Origin: Bugulina stolonifera
Lineage: Eukaryota > Bryozoa > Gymnolaemata > Cheilostomatida > Bugulidae
Direction: 5' to 3'
Assembly: GCA_935421135.1 (NCBI GenBank)
Contig: OW285188.1
Coordinates: 25,087,233-25,151,232, forward strand
Length of the DNA stretch: 64,000 nucleotides
Shown: piece after piece, positions 23,799 through 35,300 of the stretch
Position numbering within the stretch: position 1 is the first letter of the stretch
Layout: each line of letters opens with the position of its first letter
Notes under the pieces: generated by a model
The model's database searches: none
What the model saw: only the letters and a program-made list of their open reading frames with translations
What the model was told of the DNA's origin: nothing
Position numbers and translations under genes: made by a program

Positions 23799-24476
23799 CT
23801 AAGATCTAGCAGGTCGAAGAGATAAAAGTCGTCGTTCAGCACTTTGAAATGAACTTATAAAAGAGCGTCTGGCCTCGTCACTGAGACTGTTAGTATCAAC
23901 ATTATGGGCAGCTGGTTTCTCTGCCACTTGATCCGTTTTACTGCCTTGATAACATATAATGGTAGATCTTTAGATACAGAGTCAATCTTTTGTCCTTCAA
24001 ATTAAACAAACAAATCAAAGCTCAGAATGTTGTAGAATGTGTAAACTACTACATTTTGTATAGAGTAATAAATAGCTTTCAATACAGAATTGAGCATGAA
24101 AACCTAATAAGGAAATAATTAACATCCAAAATGCCAATAGCTCAGTTACAGCAGACTGAGTAGGCAAATAGTAAAATCATCATAATGTATAACAGACGGT
24201 ATTTACCGAGACCCTCTCCAGTTGCTCCATAGTCCTTTACCAATATATCCTCCATTCGTTTAGAGAGCCTGATGACCAGTTCAAACGGATTAGTGTAATT
24301 ACAACGGGTTGTTCTGCCGGTACCTTATGAGCTGGTCTTGCCGGTACGTTATGAACTGGTCTCGCTGGTGCAGTACGTGGAACATTTGCTGGTTGGAGTT
24401 GAGGTCTTGAGAATGGGGCATCAAAGACTGTTGCCTGATTATCTTCATGGCTTTGACCGAAGCACACATTCCCCAT
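23799..24476 (-). pseudogene. HEPN-like helical protein with N-myristoylation signal (copy B), frameshifted
   Basis: Paralogue of the gene at 20450-21002, same strand, about 3.5 kb away. It starts MGNVCFGQS (myristoylation-type glycine 2), then a repeated ARPVHNVP / ARPAHKVP linker. Exon 1 ends at a GTAAATAC donor after 24207. The helical part (NPFELVIRLSKRMEDIL, YGATGEGLG) lies in a different frame from the start codon, so exon 1 has a frameshift near 24285-24310. Exon 2 begins at 23994 with QKIDSVSKDLPLYVIKAVKR and continues to QRNQL. A second frameshift falls exactly in the RN-x-x-x-H motif; the other frame continues AHNVDTNSLSDEARRSFISS to a stop at 23799-23801. Two breaks make a pseudogene likely. 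Sequencing error is the alternative. HEPN identity is inferred from motif pattern only. Confidence 0.55.
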
Positions 24477-25430
24477 TACAGTACTGACTACTGAGTACTT
24501 AGCCTTAGTGTCAGAGTCAGAGTGTGGATTACCTGAATGATTGAGCCAACCAATAAGCAAGTTCCTCTTGCACTTACATGTTCCAGGTGACACAAGTCAG
24601 GAGGATGTGGTGGTTTCTTTTTTTACTTGCTGCTAATTTTTTACTCCCAGTTCCCATACACTGCAACAACATACTAATAACTAAGCCAGTTACAGTTACA
24701 GAGGTTATGCATAGTATACATCTATGTGCAGTGGAGCATAAATGAGAGTGTCTATAATTAGCTCGTAACCATTGTACAGAGTGTATACATGTAGATAGTC
24801 ATATACATGTAGGCAATGGCTCTACATGTAAATTGGTAAAAATATTATGCTGGGAATTTGACAGGGGGGAAATCCCAGCCATACCTTACATTTATACTAA
24901 AGAGGTAGCCAAAACTAGCAAATACACATTAGAGTTTTGTTACCCTGTAATCAGGGTCAATTCGTAATCAAGAATGGGCCTAGCCTGCAGTGGTAAATGT
25001 ATAACTGTATATTATATTCTGGTCATGTATTATGTATGTTGCACCAACTACGGATATCACATCCTGTTAGGGGTCGAGATAGCTCAGTTGGTAGAGCACA
25101 CAGCTTTCATTCTGGAGGCTGTGCGTCCAAATACCAGCTGGGGCTTTTCTGGCAAAAAGCCTTCAGCAAGCTTTTCACCCTAAGTTGCTGGGTCTGTTCA
25201 GATCAGGACCTAAAATACCGGAGGTCTCAGCGTACCAAATTCAATAGCGGTGCTGACCAGTTCCATCCATGTGTGGCCTGGTCTTGTTCACATTCCTGAG
25301 ATGAAGAGCAATGTTGTATAACTAGCAGAAAGCTTCATTGCTAAAGGCTCTGCTGGCTGCTGGGTATTTCCCAGCATTCCATTGTCATTCGTGACTAGGT
25401 GTCATTTGGATTCGTGACTAGGTGTAATAT
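24477..25430. other. Intergenic interval with a tRNA-derived SINE
   Basis: The only recognisable content is the SINE starting near 25069. The remainder is AT-rich and non-coding. Confidence 0.5.
25069..25290 (+). mobile_element. tRNA-derived SINE
   Basis: The head has a good box A (TAGCTCAGTTGGTAGAGC) and a diverged box B region (GCGTCCAAATACC), followed by a unique tail. The anticodon arm does not fold as a normal tRNA and the acceptor stem is absent, so this is not a tRNA gene. A more decayed relative lies near 37445-37500. Confidence 0.65.
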
Positions 25431-26215
25431 TGTAATGGTTCAGGACATTTGTACATACGACTCCAGTTACCCTGATGGACCTTATAGCATCCAAAGTGCC
25501 TAGTAGTTGCCACAGCACTACTCATCTAACACTTGTTCTCTTGCACTTAGCTATCTTGATACTCATACCTACATTGTTATGCATGTCTAACCATACACTG
25601 ATAATTACATATCAATTATATACTTGTAATACGAATTACTGAGACATTATGTCCTTTTTATACCCATTTAAAGAGGCCCGACCTCTCAGAAATACTTGAT
25701 ATTGATTTTGCATATGATCTAGATGATTTTAAGCATCTTTTGTCAAACCCGACCTATTTTGGGTCGGCCATCGAACTTCTGACCGCTATATTGTTGCGCA
25801 ATTTCCGGACGACACTACATCGTCTTTTTACGACACTACGTCGGCCTTTTTACCGGAACTTCCTCCGGAAGTTCTAATACTATATAAAGCACATTGTTTT
25901 TATGTTTGTGGTCTCAGTTCATGCTTGGATCTCAATAAAGACACATCTATACTTATATACAGAGACTTTCACTTCTAGTTGTTAAGGTCCTCGACCTTGC
26001 AACCCGAACTTCCTACTAGGTCGGATCACTCTCTTTCTCAGTATAACAAACAAACATTGACTCGAGATCATATGGGTCGTCATTGGTAGTTATTTGACTA
26101 CTAGTACCTGTTAATCTTTCATGTAATGAGAAGACCTAGCACCACTCATAGGCTCTTCATTTTGGACTCGGGAGTCGTCTTAGGACGACAGTACCAAAAC
26201 CCAAAAACCGTTACA
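25431..26215 (+). mobile_element. Solo LTR of a retrotransposon, 785 bp
   Basis: It begins TGTAATGGTT and ends AACCGTTACA, so it has TG..CA termini with 10 bp inverted repeats (one mismatch). It is flanked by ATAT on both sides, a 4 bp target-site duplication. Inside are a TATA box (CTATATAAAGC near 25880) and AATAAA about 50 bases on (near 25935), the usual U3-R order. No gag/pol lies next to it, so it is a solo LTR. Its local sequence (cGACCTCTC, CGTCGTCTTAGGACGAC) is GC-richer than its surroundings. Confidence 0.75.
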
Positions 26216-26437
26216 ATATTGTAATTATGTTGGGCGGGGGGGGGGGAATTTCACTGAAGAAGCCTGGCTATGGCCAAAGAGATTCCTACCCTTACCAGCA
26301 ACTCTTTATTATTATTGGTTACAAGGTTACATAATACTATTTATATACCTACATGTACAGCTACACCACCTTGGATATGTAGATGACACAGGACAGTATA
26401 TTGGTGTTGAACCAGTTTTCATAACTTGACTATTATT

Positions 26438-28285
26438 CAGTGCTTTTTTTGTAGGGGGCTCTCTAGGCTCCCGAGAGCCCCCTCAAAAAAGCATGGTTTG
26501 TTGAGGGGGCTCCCGGGAGCCCTCTCAACAATTTGCCACCCTACTAGTAAAAGTTCAAAAAGTAGCCGTAGCCATAGCCAGGCATCATGCATCTTATTAG
26601 GAATATGCATGTTACCTGGTACATGTTTATCAATATGCTATGGTAAACCCCAATGTTGACTCATGATTCCAGACCACATGTACGTATATAACATACATGT
26701 ACATGTATGTATTGTAGTGAGCAGCCAGCTAAGGAGAATAGCTAACCTTGCATGTATTACTAGACTGAATGTGCTTTAAAGGACTGACCCAATGTATTTG
26801 TGGATAACATACAATGTACAGTATATAATTACATGTACATGTTTTTACCATTTTCCCCACTTGACTTGTCACATAGGACCGACCGCTGTACCTCGACCCT
26901 CAGGTGCCCACAGTTATGCCCTAGTCGTCCTTCTCATCACTTTGTCAGACTATGTTTGTTATAAGGACCAATTAACAGCTATTTTACATAATTAAAATAT
27001 AAACACATTTTTTGTATTTTTCCCTGCGCTAATATGATTTATTACGGTTTTAATAACATTTATTTGAGCATCCATGATTATGTATAATTTCGTATGGGAC
27101 TGACCTCTGGTCGCCCCCCTCCCCAAGACCCCTGGTAGCTCCCCCACCGAAAGTGAGTTTACTATATACGAGTAAATGAGTGCATTTTGCTGCAGTAGCC
27201 CGTTGTTCATTGGAATGCAATAAAGACACTTCTATATACTTTGTGATGCTTTTAACTAGGAATCTATTAGCCTAGGTTCCTGACGGAGCCGAAAGCCAGA
27301 GCAACTAGTATAGGGTCGTACCCATGAGGTTGTCAACAAAAGAAGGAACACTCAGACCTACGGGTCATAATAGCAAGCAGCAAGTAGCTCATCTATTACT
27401 TACCCTAGTGCATGAGAATTGGAGAGCCGATCTCGGTCCTTCCCACATGACTACAAGTGTACGCAAGAACTTTACACTATAACGTCTCAATGTCAGCGAA
27501 AAACCAAAAAGAGCTGCGAGATGAAGTGTTTAGCTCGAATGAGGTTATTGAGATTAATACAATATTCAACATCGGATCGGTGGCGATTAGTTTGAGAACC
27601 ATAAAAGCTGTGCGAAACTCTTTCAATAGCCTCTCTTCTTAGAGACACTATAGCCTTTAACTCATTTATGCATTTGGTCCTCCACTGAAGTTATTTGTGC
27701 CCAGACCCTATGTTATGTTACACTACAATATGGTGGAGAAAAAGGAGGCACAGTGCAATTGACGAAAATGCTAAATGCCAAATGAGAGACAGAAGTGCAG
27801 CACAACGGAGATGAACAATCCCTATCGTCTGGGAAATCTTAGCAAAATAACTGTAACCACTTAGGACATCAATGTATAGGATGTTTTGTATGCAAGGAAT
27901 TTGTCTTTTGGGCAATCAGAGACTTATTTGACATCCATGAATATACCAGTTCGTAACCGGGACTGAACCGGGCCTCTACAGCATCTAATCACCTAGAACA
28001 ATGAGCGGAGCATACTACCGCTACACCAGATCAGCAACCTTAAAAATGGAAGCTTTGCCAGGGAACAGTAGATATGCTCTGAGCCAACTGCACACAAGGC
28101 ACCCCTCATATTATGGGCTACCTTGCTATATATTCTGTAAAGCATTTGACCATGATGAGTTCTACATGTACAATAATGTCAAGTAAATGCAATAGGAGTG
28201 TTGTGTAGCATGTGAGAAGGTAAGAGGAACAGGGAATCTGAAATTTGTAGGGAGCCCCCTCAACTGATCTTACAAAAAAGCACTG
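26438..28285. mobile_element. hAT-type element, 1848 bp, non-autonomous
   Basis: The ends are CAGTGCTTTTTTTGTA and TACAAAAAAGCACTG, followed inward on each side by GGGGGCTC / GAGCCCCC. A perfect 8 bp duplication CTATTATT lies at 26430-26437 and 28286-28293. Just inside the left end are two GC-rich hairpins (GAGAGCCCCC and GGGGGCTCCCGGGAGCC types). The interior holds other repeats: the inverted dispersed repeat near 27260-27450 and a tRNA-like SINE head (minus) near 27940-28040. No transposase is seen. Confidence 0.9.
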
Positions 28286-28575
28286 CTATTATTATTATGA
28301 CATGAATAAATAAAACACATGGACATTCATCATCTATTGATCATAATTAGACTTCTTTATGATTTTTTTAACCTGACCTGACCTTTTGTAAACCTGAACC
28401 ACTAAAGACTCTCTGCAGGGGCAGTTCTTCTCTCTGTTTGGGCTAGCAACCAAATCGCAAACATTTGGCAGTTGAAAACAATTTGGGTTTGGGTTAGTTG
28501 ATAGCAGTTTAATGAGAAATAGTAATTATAATATTATTATTGAAAGTCAATTTCAATATGGGATAACAAGATGAT

Positions 28576-30010
28576 AGGGAACACTAGTTACTATCATTAC
28601 AACATAATGACACTATATTGTTGTATATACAATTCATATAGATTATACTGCAATTAAAACTGTATGAGTAATGAAAGTTCGATATTTTATTTTATTTACA
28701 GTCAGTCATTAGCTAGAGTACATCTATCTACCCATTAGTTGGAGAATATAAGTAAGCCTATGTACAGATATCATGATAATAGAAGTCTATACACCAAATA
28801 GAGATCAGACCGACAACAGTGCAGTAGATTACTACTGCGTCAGCTGGTATAATACATGCTTACAATTTGACCAAAATAAAATCCTATTATAAATAATAAT
28901 GTAAAATCTACACATGAATTCTTGTGATCAAATAGTATCCGCACACATCATACATATATATATATATATATACATATACTGCAGTGGATGTATAATAACA
29001 TATCTATGTGTCAATCCATAGACCTCAGGCAGCAGCAAACCTTTCCATTCTCTTCTTCTTTCTGGCCTAAAAACAAAATGGATGTCAAATAATTACACAC
29101 TGGTATAATGTAGTCTCTGGGTACAATATGTAGATATCCTAATATTCAATAATCATCTCCCCTTATGTATATTAGCAATGGACCTTGTTACTGTTTCTAA
29201 TATTAAACCTAATATATGGAGCGTGCATGCTTACAATTACTGACATGATTACAATATGATATAAATATTATATATACCAGTTTCATAGGATAGCTATGGT
29301 TGACAGCTACATTCACACCTGAATACATTATGTACATGTATATCAATATACATGTGTATACAGGTAGAAGTTAAAATATATCAATACTAAATATTACTGC
29401 TACTAATAGTATCTACATGTGTATTATGAAGACATTCCACAAACTATTTACTGAGCAGGCAGTCTAACTTAATTTTGGCTTAGACATCTATTTTGGCTTC
29501 TATATTTTGGCCTCTATATAATCTTAGATTATTCTAAAGCAGGGGTTCCCAACCTCTTTTACCCTAAGTACCCCTTGGCAGTCATGTAGTAAACAACGCA
29601 GCCCTTTGTAACAAACAACCTACTTTTCTGTAAAACTGTGTTTAATCAAGGATATCTTTGGTTTAATTGTTTAATATTACATGTATTGTATACTTTATCA
29701 AAGGGGTAAATAAATGGAGTATGGAATGAAATTTTTATTTATCAATTACTTAATGATAACTATGCAATATAACTTTCATCCATTGCAGTGTTTTATGGCT
29801 TTCACACTGGTCTAGCTCAACTTTATTTGCATCAGTGAGCCATTTGATGTTCAGTTCAGTAATAGATCATGATAATTCATAATTGGCATAGTCTGTAACT
29901 GAAAATCACTGTCAAAGTGTATTAAGTTGGGAACTTGTTTTGTACCCCCTAGATTTCTAAAAAGTACCCCAGGTTGGGAACCCCTGTTCTAAAGCATTCA
30001 GCTTACTTTC
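28576..30010. repeat. Segmental duplication copy B (contains SARNP last exon and a hAT insertion)
   Basis: Same-orientation counterpart of 17378-18354. The extra 455 bp is the hAT element plus one copy of its target-site duplication. The functional last exon of SARNP is inside. Confidence 0.9.
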
Positions 30011-33000
30011 TCCACTACACAAGTCACAGGGAAAGGGGCTGACGATTGTCCTATAGACAGAAAACTGTCAGCAGCTGCACAATATATTTATATAGTTATT
30101 TTTGTGGTTCTGTAATATATTTTAACTTCCACTTTATTCTTTAGTTATATTATTGGGGACTATTTTATACTCTACAGTACTGTATGTATGTGTAGCAAAA
30201 GAAAATTTGCTATGGTTAGTAAATTCCTTGCAAAAAATTGCCTTTCAGCCTAGCACAGTTATTGCATATTTCACATAATACATGTAGATCCCTACAACTG
30301 TGTAACGCTGATGAGTTTGTTAGACTGACCTCCTCATCAGCTGTAAGGGCTGGACCAGATATGGCCCCAAACCTAGCTGCTCTCTGTTTCAGCTTCTCAT
30401 CTGTCTGTACCTGAGTGAGAGCAAACAGAAAGCGCCTTATACAGACTATTGACCACATTTGATTAATTGATGAAGCTACAACCCATAAATGAATTAATAA
30501 AATAAACATCTACCTAAAGACTAAAGTAAATCTTAAGCTTTCTGAACATACATTCAAGTCAACTATGAATACATAAATATTATAGTGTTTGTCTTGTAAA
30601 CATGTGCATGTACATACATGTACATGTAGGTACACTTAAAATTACTTTACAGTTTACACTGGAACCCCAAGTCATTACCTTATTTACTGAGTCTCAAGTC
30701 ATTACCTTATTTACTGGGTCTGAAGTCACTACCTTATTTACTGAGTCTCAAGTCATTACCTTATTTACTGGGTATCAGGTCATTACCTTATTTATTGGGT
30801 CTCAAGTCATTACCTTATTTACTGGGTCTCAAGTCATTACCTTATTTACTGGGTCTGAAGTCACTACCTTATTTATTGGGTCTCAAGTCGCTACCTTATT
30901 TACTGGGTCTCAAGTCATTACCTTATTTACTGGGTCTGAAGTTACTTCCCCAAACCTCTGTTTCCTCTTCAGAAGTTTCTGTCTAGCTTCTTCTGTCATC
31001 TCTGTAGACTCTCCATTTTTAGGATCTGACTGAGAGGAGACAATTCCAAACCTACCATACATGCACAGAGTATTATAACATTATAGGACTGAGTGTAGGG
31101 TAGTTAGTATACAGGAGCTAGTATAGAAGCACCTACCATACATACACAGAGTATTATAACATTATAGGACTGAGTGTAGGGTAGTTAGTATACAAGAGCT
31201 AGTATAGAAGCATCTACCATACATACACAGAGTATTATAACATTATAGGACTGAGTGTAGGGTAGTTAGTATACAGGAGCTAGTATAGAAGCATCTACCA
31301 TACATACAGAGAGTATTATAATATTATAGGAGTGAGTGTAGGGTAGTTAGTATACAGGAGCTAGTATAGAAGCACCTACCATACATACACAGAGTATTAT
31401 AATATTATAGGAGTGAGTGTAGGGTAGTTAGTATACAGGAGCTAGTATAGAAGCATCTACCATACATACAGAGAGTATTATAATATTATAGGACTGAGTG
31501 TAGGGTAGTTAGTATACAGGAGCTAGTATAGAAGCATCTACCATACATACACAGAGTATTATAATATTATAGGACTGAGTGTAGGGTAGTTAGTATACAG
31601 GAGCTAGTATAGAAGCATCTACCATACATACAGAGAGTATTATAATATTATAGGAGTGAGTGTAGGGTAGTTAGTATACAGGAGCTAGTATAGAAGCACC
31701 TACCATACATACACAGAGTATTATAATATTATAGGAGTGAGTGTAGGGTAGTTAGTATACAGGAGCTAGTATAAAAGCATCTACCATACATACAGAGAGT
31801 ATTATAATATTATAGGACTGAGTGTAGGGTAGTTAGTATACAGGAGCTAGTATAGAAGCACCTACCATACATACACAGAGTATTATAATATTATAGGACT
31901 GAGTGTAGGGTAGTTAGTATACAGGAGCTAGTATAGAAGCAGTAATAAAGACCAGTCAATACAATGTAGAGAAAAGCAGTAGTATTGAGTGTGGTAGATT
32001 AGGAACCTGGAGGAAATAAATAGCTCACCTTTCAGCTCGTTTGGATTTCTTCTCATCATCTTGCTCAGTAGGAACACTGTCTGTTGTCAAACCAAACCTA
32101 AGATAACACATTACAATATAATACTGTTGTAATATATTATAAGCATGGTAGATCACTTGTGATGACATCATTATAGTAGTCCTCTCTTAGCTATTCTACA
32201 CACACTACAATGATATTACTTACTTGGCAGCTCTTTGAGCTTTCTTGTCTGCATCACTGACAATACCAAACCTGAAAAGAAAGATACAACGTGACTGTAT
32301 TTATAATGTAGATATAAGAGAAAAGCAGATCTGATATTTTTAAGGATAACTTCCTACCCTGCTACTATCTTAATTGTACACAGTGTATAATTGTATTACT
32401 ACACCCTGCACTGTTTAGGTGTATATACTCATGAGTCTAATGATATAACGATAGAATCAACAACCTACCTTTCAGCTCTCTTAGATTTTGCAACATCATC
32501 AGAAACTATCCCGAATCTTTCAGCCCGGGACATCTTTTTCTGAAGAGCAACAAGAATGCATGGCAAGTGATCAGGGAGGTAACTAATTCTGCACTATATT
32601 GCATGAAATGGGCCTTAATCACCAGTGAGGAGACCGCAAATTCTCTGGATTTCTGACATACATTGGTAGTTATTTAGAGTTATCTCTCTTCACATTAGAT
32701 TGGCCAAGAAAACAACACTGTGGCTACCAATGGGCAGAAGATGCACTATAAGCCTGAAATCCAGAGCTGGGTTTCTATATTCTATGTAGTATACACAGTA
32801 CCTATATAGTATACACAGTACCTATACAGTACCTATATAGTATACACAGTACCTATACAGTACCTATATAGTATACACAGTACCTATATAGTATACACTA
32901 TACACAGTACCTATACAGTACCTATATAGTATACACAGTACCTATATAGTATACACTATACACAGTACCTATACAGTACCTATATAGTATACACAGTACC

Positions 33001-35300
33001 TATATAGTATACACAGTATCTATATAGTATACACAGTACCTATATAGTATACACAGTACCTATATAGTATACACAGTACCTATATAGTATACGCAGTATC
33101 TATATAGTATACACAGTACCTATACAGTACCTATATAGTATACACAGTACCTATACAGTACCTATATAGTATACACAGTACCTATATAGTATACACAGTA
33201 CCTATATAGTATACACTATACACAGTACCTATACAGTACCTATATAGTATACACAGTACCTATATAGTATACACTATACACAGTACCTATACAGTACCTA
33301 TATAGTATACACAGTATCTATATAGTATACACAGTACCTATATAGTATACACAGTACCTATATAGTATACACAGCACCTATATAGTATACGCAGTATCTA
33401 TATAGTATACACAGTACCTATACAGTACCTATATAGTATACACAGTACCTATATAGTATACACAGTACCTATATAGTATACACAGTACATATATAGTATA
33501 CACAGTACCTATATAGTATACACAGTACCTATATAGTATACGCAGTATCTATATAGTATACACAGTACCTATACAGTACCTATATAGTATACACAGTACC
33601 TATATAGTATACACAGTACCTATATAGTATACACAGTACCTATATAGTATACACAGTACCTATATAGTATACACACTACCTATACAGTACCTATACAGTA
33701 TACACAGTACATATACAGTACATACACAGTACATATACAGTACATACACAGTACATAATTATACAGTACATATACAGTACATACACAGTACATACATAGT
33801 ACATACACAGTACATATACAGTACATACACAGTACATAAATATACAGTACCTATATAGTATACACACTACCTGATCAGCTGTTAACTGCTCTCCTGGTTT
33901 GACTGGAGCCGAGTCTGTGGCTTCAGGTTTGGAATTGACTGCAGCATCATCTGTTTTGTGTAAAACTGGTTTCTTTGCAGCTGTGGCAGTAGGAGCAGTT
34001 GTAGGTGCTACTGATACTGACTTTGTGACTGGAGCTGCAACTACAGCAGCAGTCTTGGCAGGTATTGAGACTTTAGCTGTATCCACACTTTCCCTAAAAA
34101 TAAACAATACCATGGCAAACGTTCAACACTTTCTAGACTTTTCCACGCAACTTCCACTAATAGGCCTAGCTGTTTAGTTTAAATTTTATGTCCAAGTACT
34201 CACTGAACAAGTGGTTCATCCAGTTTATCTAAAGACACATCATCATCAGCACTCCCATCTTCCAACAACGCTTCAGCTGCAAATGACATAATATAAAGGA
34301 AATAAGTAAAATACCTCAGCGCAACACCATACACTATAAATTAAGTAACCACAGAATAAAAGGTAGCAAAACAGACGTAGGAAGACATTGAGCAGATCAA
34401 TTCATGGACAATAATATTACACTTACCTTCTTCTGCTTTCAACGCTTCAATTAATCTCTCGAGCAGATCCCCTTTATTCCCACTTACAGGAAGATCTCTT
34501 GACTTGAGCTCTTTTTTCAACTCAGGCACCTGAATATAAGTTGGTGCATATCTATCATTCTATTAGCCTATACACAGCATCTTAACAACAAACCTCTCTT
34601 ACAATATTAAGCCTATGGGTAGGTGATAGTAGCCTATAATTATTGTTATCATAATATTAGACCTTATATAAATATAGTTTTATAGGGTAGCCAAGTATAT
34701 TATGGGCCTGCCAACATATTGTACATTACATCATAATTATTTATGGAGCCTGATGATTTTTACTATTATAGTCCCTACTAAAAGTACTATTAAAATTGCA
34801 AGAAAGCAAAAAAAACTCAGCATAGCCATATGGATGGAGGGAAAGTGAGTCGCGAAACGTCGGGACTGCCAAATTCAGTTGGGTGTACTTTGAATGAACG
34901 ATCTTCCTTCCACCATCTTTGATGATAATTTATAATATTTTTTACTATTTGAAATTTTTCTAGACGGATTTTTTATAACTATGATAAATGATCAGTTAGA
35001 GTTATTCAGTGACAGGTACAGTTATTTAGGCTTGTTTTATTGTTCAACTTAAAAGCATCAACTTGCAGTTTAAAATATAGCTCTCTTTTATAAATAAAGG
35101 TATATGGATAATTATGATAATAATATAAATATTATTTATAAAATATTTTATAATAAAAAATTAGCTAATCTCTAATGCTAAGCTTGAAGCTTCTCATTCG
35201 ATTCTGGAATTTTGTTTCTTCTGTTACTAAATGCATTGCCCGTTGCGCCAATACGAACCTTCATCTTAGCAAGGTCTTCTGCGGTGAGAGCCACACTCAT
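29025..35300 (-). CDS. SARNP: SAP domain-containing ribonucleoprotein SARNP (CIP29/Tho1)
   Basis: Nuclear mRNA-export factor that works with the TREX complex and the DDX39/UAP56 helicases. Ten exons, all phases closing: 35300-35259, 34529-34427, 34276-34204, 34093-33871, 32539-32469, 32271-32224, 32097-32029, 31051-30922, 30410-30330, 29066-29025; 293 aa predicted. The N-terminal SAP domain spans exons 1-2 (LAKMK / VPELKKELKSRDLPVSGNKG). Exon 4 is Ala/Thr/Lys-rich. From exon 5 onward come reiterated basic motifs of the RAERFGI type, seven in all, ending RMERFAAA. Introns between exons 5, 6, 7 and 8 are all phase 2 and split the same Arg codon before FG. The exon 1 donor is GTTCGT, weaker than usual. 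Large tandem arrays fill introns 4, 7 and 8. Human SARNP is 210 aa; this one is longer in exon 4 and has more motifs. Identity is secure. Confidence 0.92.
29540..29986. mobile_element. hAT MITE, 447 bp, in the last intron of SARNP
   Basis: The terminal inverted repeats are CAGGGGTTCCCAACCT, 16 bp and exact. The 8 bp duplication TTCTAAAG lies at 29532-29539 and 29987-29994. The duplicate locus near 18340 shows the uninterrupted empty site with one TTCTAAAG. There is no coding capacity. Confidence 0.97.
30668..30937. repeat. 27 bp minisatellite over the SARNP exon 8 donor
   Basis: Ten units of AAGTCATTACCTTATTTACTGGGTCTC type (plus strand). Read on the gene strand each unit contains the last codons of exon 8 (SDPVNK) and the splice donor AAG|GTAATG. 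The exon-proximal unit carries the true donor at 30921/30922. Several downstream units have TGA in frame (ACTTGAGAC instead of ACTTCAGAC). Confidence 0.95.
31051..31941. repeat. 81 bp minisatellite starting at the SARNP exon 8 acceptor
   Basis: Eleven units of 81 bp. On the gene strand each contains TGTATGGTAG, the same ten bases that form the exon 8 acceptor at 31052-31061. Units alternate between two subtypes (ACACAGAG versus ACAGAGAG, CACC versus CATC), suggesting a higher-order expansion of pairs. Confidence 0.95.
32785..33870. repeat. 20 bp minisatellite next to the SARNP exon 4 donor
   Basis: About fifty units of CCTATATAGTATACACAGTA, mixed with shortened 11 bp units and CTATAC insertions; toward 33700 the array shifts to ACATATACAGT variants. 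On the gene strand the unit is GTACTGTGTATACTATATAG. The real donor of exon 4 reads GTAGTGTGTATACTATATAG, one base different, so the splice site is the edge unit of the array. Confidence 0.95.

Noticed and set aside
25069..25140. A functional tRNA gene
   Set aside because: Box A is good, but no acceptor stem or proper anticodon arm forms and box B is degenerate; it fits a SINE head.
27457..27642. Open frame inside the 1848 bp hAT element as a transposase remnant
   Set aside because: 61 codons with none of the hAT transposase or dimerisation motifs.
30602..31033. Plus-strand frame with nine-residue repeats
   Set aside because: It is the antisense shadow of the 27 bp minisatellite and of SARNP exon 8.
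32785..33870. CRISPR-like regular array
   Set aside because: Units are contiguous with no spacers, in a eukaryotic intron. It is a minisatellite.
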